64,000 bases of DNA from Colletes latitarsis (lineage: Eukaryota; Arthropoda; Insecta; Hymenoptera; Colletidae). A model generated the notes under the pieces. The model was not told where the DNA came from and searched no databases. It worked only from the letters and a program-made list of their open reading frames with translations. The stretch lies in NCBI RefSeq assembly GCF_051014445.1, contig NC_135141.1, forward strand, positions 3,720,001-3,784,000. The letters are read 5' to 3'. Numbering within the stretch: position 1 is the stretch's first letter; the number at the start of each line of letters is the position of its first letter. The position numbers were made by a program, and so were the translations under genes. Positions 61,613 through 64,000 of the stretch are shown here, piece after piece.

Positions 61613-64000
61613 CCAACAAGTATGCGAAGAAGGCAAAATCATGAGCCAGATGTGGGCATAAGCCAGACCTAACCCAGACCTAGCCGGTTTTATCCTCTAA
61701 AATAGTGATCGAAACCGGCTTTAATTGACTGTTTCAATGTGGTACAACATTACTACGTGATTCAAACCCGAAGAAATTCAGGATCTGGCCAACACGTGTG
61801 CAAAGAAGGCAAAATCATGAGCCAGATGCGGGCATAACCCAGACCTAACCCAGACTTAACCGGTGTCATCCTTTAAAATATTGATCGAAACCAAGTTTAG
61901 TGGACTGTTTCAGTGTGCTACCACATTACTACGTAATTCGAACACGAAAAAACCCGGGATCTGGCCAACAAGTATGCGAGGAAGGCAAAATCATGAGCCA
62001 AATGCGTGCATAACCCAGACCTAACCCAGACCTAACCGGTGTTATCCTCTAAAATGTGGATCACAACCAGCTTTAATTGACTGTTTCTGTGTGGTACCAC
62101 ATTACTACCTGATTCAAAACCGAAAAAACCCAGGATCAGGCCAACAAGTATGCGAAGAAGGCAAAATCGTGTGCCAGATACGGGCATAACCGAGACCTAA
62201 CCCAGACCAAACCGGTGTGATCCTCTAAAATATTGATCGAAACCAGGTTTAATTGTCTGTTTCAGTGTGGTACCACATTACTACGTGATTCAATCCACAG
62301 AATACCTAGGATCTGGCCAACAAGAATGCGGAAAAGGTAAAATCATGAGCCAGATGCGGGCATAACGCAGACCTAACCCAGACCTAACCGGTGTTATCCT
62401 CTAAAATGTGGATCGAAGCCAGCTTTAATTGACTGTTTCAGGGTGGTACCACATTACTACGTGACTCAAACCCGAAAAAACCCAGGTTCTGGCCAACAAG
62501 TATGCGAAGAAGGAAAAATCATGAGCCAGATGCGGGCATAACCCAGACCTAACCCAGACCTAACCGGTGTCATCCTTTAAAATATTGATCGAAACCAAGT
62601 TTAATGGGCCGTTTCAGTGTGGTATCACATTACTACGTGACTCAAACCCGAAAAAAACCCAGGATCTGGCCAACAAGTATGCGAAGAAGGCAAAATCATG
62701 AGCGAGATGCGGGCATAAGCCAGACCTAAGCCAGACCTAACCGGTGTCATCCTTTAAAATGTTGATCGAAACCAAGTTTAATGGACTGTTTCAGTGTGGT
62801 ACCACATTACAACGTGACTCAAACCCGAAAAAACCCAGGGTCTGGCCAAGAAGTATGCGAAGAAGGTAAAATCATGAGCCAGATGCGGGCATAAGCCAGA
62901 CCTAACCCAGCCCTAACCTGTTTTATCCTCCAAAATATTGATCGAAACCAGGTTTTATTGACTGTTACTGTGTGGTACCACATTACTACGTGATTCAAAT
63001 CCGAAAAAACCCAGGATCTGGCAAACAAGTATGCAAAGAAGGAAAAATCATGAGCCAGATGCGGGCATAACCCAGACCTAACCGGTTTTATCCTCTAAAA
63101 TATTCATCGAAATGAGGTTTAATTGACTGTTATTGTATGGTGCCACATTACTACGTGACTCAAACCAGAAAAAACCCAGGATCTGGCCAACAAGTATGCA
63201 AAGAAGTCAAAATCATGAGCGAGATGCGGGCATAACCCAGACCTAACCCAGACCTAACCGGTGATATCCTCTAAAATGTGGATCGAAACCAGCTTTAATT
63301 GACTGTTTCTGTGTGGTACCACATTACTACGTGATTCAAATCCGAAAAAAACCCAGGATCTGGCCAACAAGTATGCAAAGAGGGCAAAATCATGAGCCAG
63401 ATGCGCGCATAACCCAGACCTAAACCAGACCTAAACGGTGTCATCCTCTAAAATATTGATCGAGACCAAGTTTAATGGGCCGTTTCAGTGTGGTATCACA
63501 TTACTACGCGACTCAAACCCGAAAAAAACCCAGGATCTGGCCAACAAGTATGCGAAGAAGGCAAAATCATGAGCCAGATGCGGGCATAAGCCAGACCTAA
63601 CCCAGACCTAAACGGTTTTATCCTCTAAAATATTGATTGAAACCAGGTTTTATTGACTGTTACTGTGTGGTACCACATTACTACGTGATTCAATCCACAG
63701 AAAACCTAGGATCTGGCCAACAAGAATGCGGAAAACGTAAAATCATGAGCCAGATGCGGGCATAACGCAGACCTAACCCAGACCTAACCGGTGTTATCCT
63801 CTAAAATGTGGATCGAAGCCAGCTTTAATTGACTGTTTCAGTGTGGTATCACATTACTACATGACTCAAACCCGAAAAAAACCCAGGATCTGGCCAACAA
63901 GTACGCAAAGAAGGCAAAATCATGAGCCAGATGCGCGCATAACCCAGACCTAAACCAGACCTAACCAGTGTCATCCTCTAAAATATTGATCGAAACCAAG
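61613..64000 (+). repeat. 5.25-kb long-range repeat, copy 2 (cut by the window end)
   Basis: This is the second copy of 56363-58749. Differences I noticed are few: TACGTAATTCGAAC at 61.93 kb, AATCGTGTGCC at 62.17 kb, GGCCAAGAAG at 62.84 kb, ATTCATCGAAATG at 63.10 kb and an extra A near 63.34 kb. The opening joint is inside the monomer at 61563, which begins as the 55961 type (CCCAGCTTCTGG) and continues as the 56313 type. Confidence 0.88.

Larger units (their letters stand above)
1..64000 (+). repeat. Satellite DNA array, ~176/165-bp monomer, head-to-tail
   Basis: Every part of the window is made of one monomer family in one orientation. The first phased monomers start at 6, 182, 358, 534, 699, 876, 1052, 1216, 1393, 1570, 1746, 1911 and 2087, giving spacings of 164-177 bp with 176 the commonest. 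The last complete start is near 63843 and both window ends cut through a monomer. No inserted element or unique stretch interrupts the array. Conserved blocks recur in almost every copy: GGTACC, TACGTGA, CTGGCCAACAAG, AAAATCATGAGCCAGATG, CAGACCTAACC and ATTGATCGAAACC. Monomers in one neighbourhood differ from each other by roughly a tenth to a fifth by eye, whereas copies one higher-order period apart are nearly identical. That is the signature of a satellite with higher-order repeats. Placement at a centromere is inferred from the nucleosome-like monomer length and the array structure; it is not shown by the sequence. Confidence 0.98.

Noticed and set aside
1..64000. CRISPR array, because of regular repeats
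   Set aside because: There are no unique spacers: the whole 165-176-bp period is repeated, repeats are imperfect and no cas-like gene exists in the window.
1..64000. Bacterial or viral origin of the window
   Set aside because: No coding frame of meaningful length and no bacterial-type gene signals exist over 64 kb; a homogeneous nucleosome-length satellite of this size is a eukaryotic feature.

Overview
The whole 64-kb window is one uninterrupted, head-to-tail satellite DNA array. I see no protein-coding gene, RNA gene, transposable element, CRISPR array or unique-sequence island anywhere. The basic monomer is about 176 bp, with a second class of about 165 bp, so roughly 365 monomers fit, all in one orientation. 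A typical monomer is about 43% G+C (76 of 176 in a consensus I assembled by eye) and carries about six CpG sites. It has a KpnI-type GGTACC centre inside a 12-bp perfect palindrome (TGTGGTACCACA). The two length classes differ by one or two copies of an 11-bp block (CCCAGACCTAA). In these entries monomers are phased from the first G of GTGGTACC, so the first phased monomer begins at position 6.

The kind of sequence (nucleosome-sized satellite, megabase-type array, nested higher-order repeats) points to constitutive heterochromatin of a eukaryotic chromosome, most plausibly centromeric or pericentromeric, with subtelomeric heterochromatin as an alternative. I do not recognise the monomer as a named satellite and cannot assign a species. 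It lacks a CENP-B box as I know that motif and does not look like primate alpha satellite or the Arabidopsis 178-bp repeat.

Layout. (1) 1-21.4 kb is built from four runs of a 22-monomer macro-unit of 3,826 bp. The first run carries an expanded 7-monomer (1,220 bp) repeat, the third carries a 3-monomer (528 bp) repeat, and between the third and fourth lies a block amplified with a 6-monomer (1,045 bp) period. (2) 21.4-24.5 kb is a mosaic of diverged monomers. (3) 24.5-43.1 kb contains several copies of a second unit ('U'), ending in a 13-monomer tandem of 2,285 bp. (4) 33.9-37.45 kb is repeated at 44.9-48.5 kb, 11.05 kb away, with a 5-monomer (880 bp) tandem just before the second copy. (5) 51.0-54.9 kb is a 9-monomer (1,583 bp) tandem with a 5-monomer (879 bp) add-on. 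(6) 56.36-58.75 kb recurs 5,250 bp downstream and runs off the end of the window.

What the sequence records is therefore not genes but recombination history: repeated unequal exchange, single-monomer gains and losses, and chimeric monomers at the joints. All offsets come from matching rare variants by hand; boundaries are good to about one monomer unless a junction is stated.
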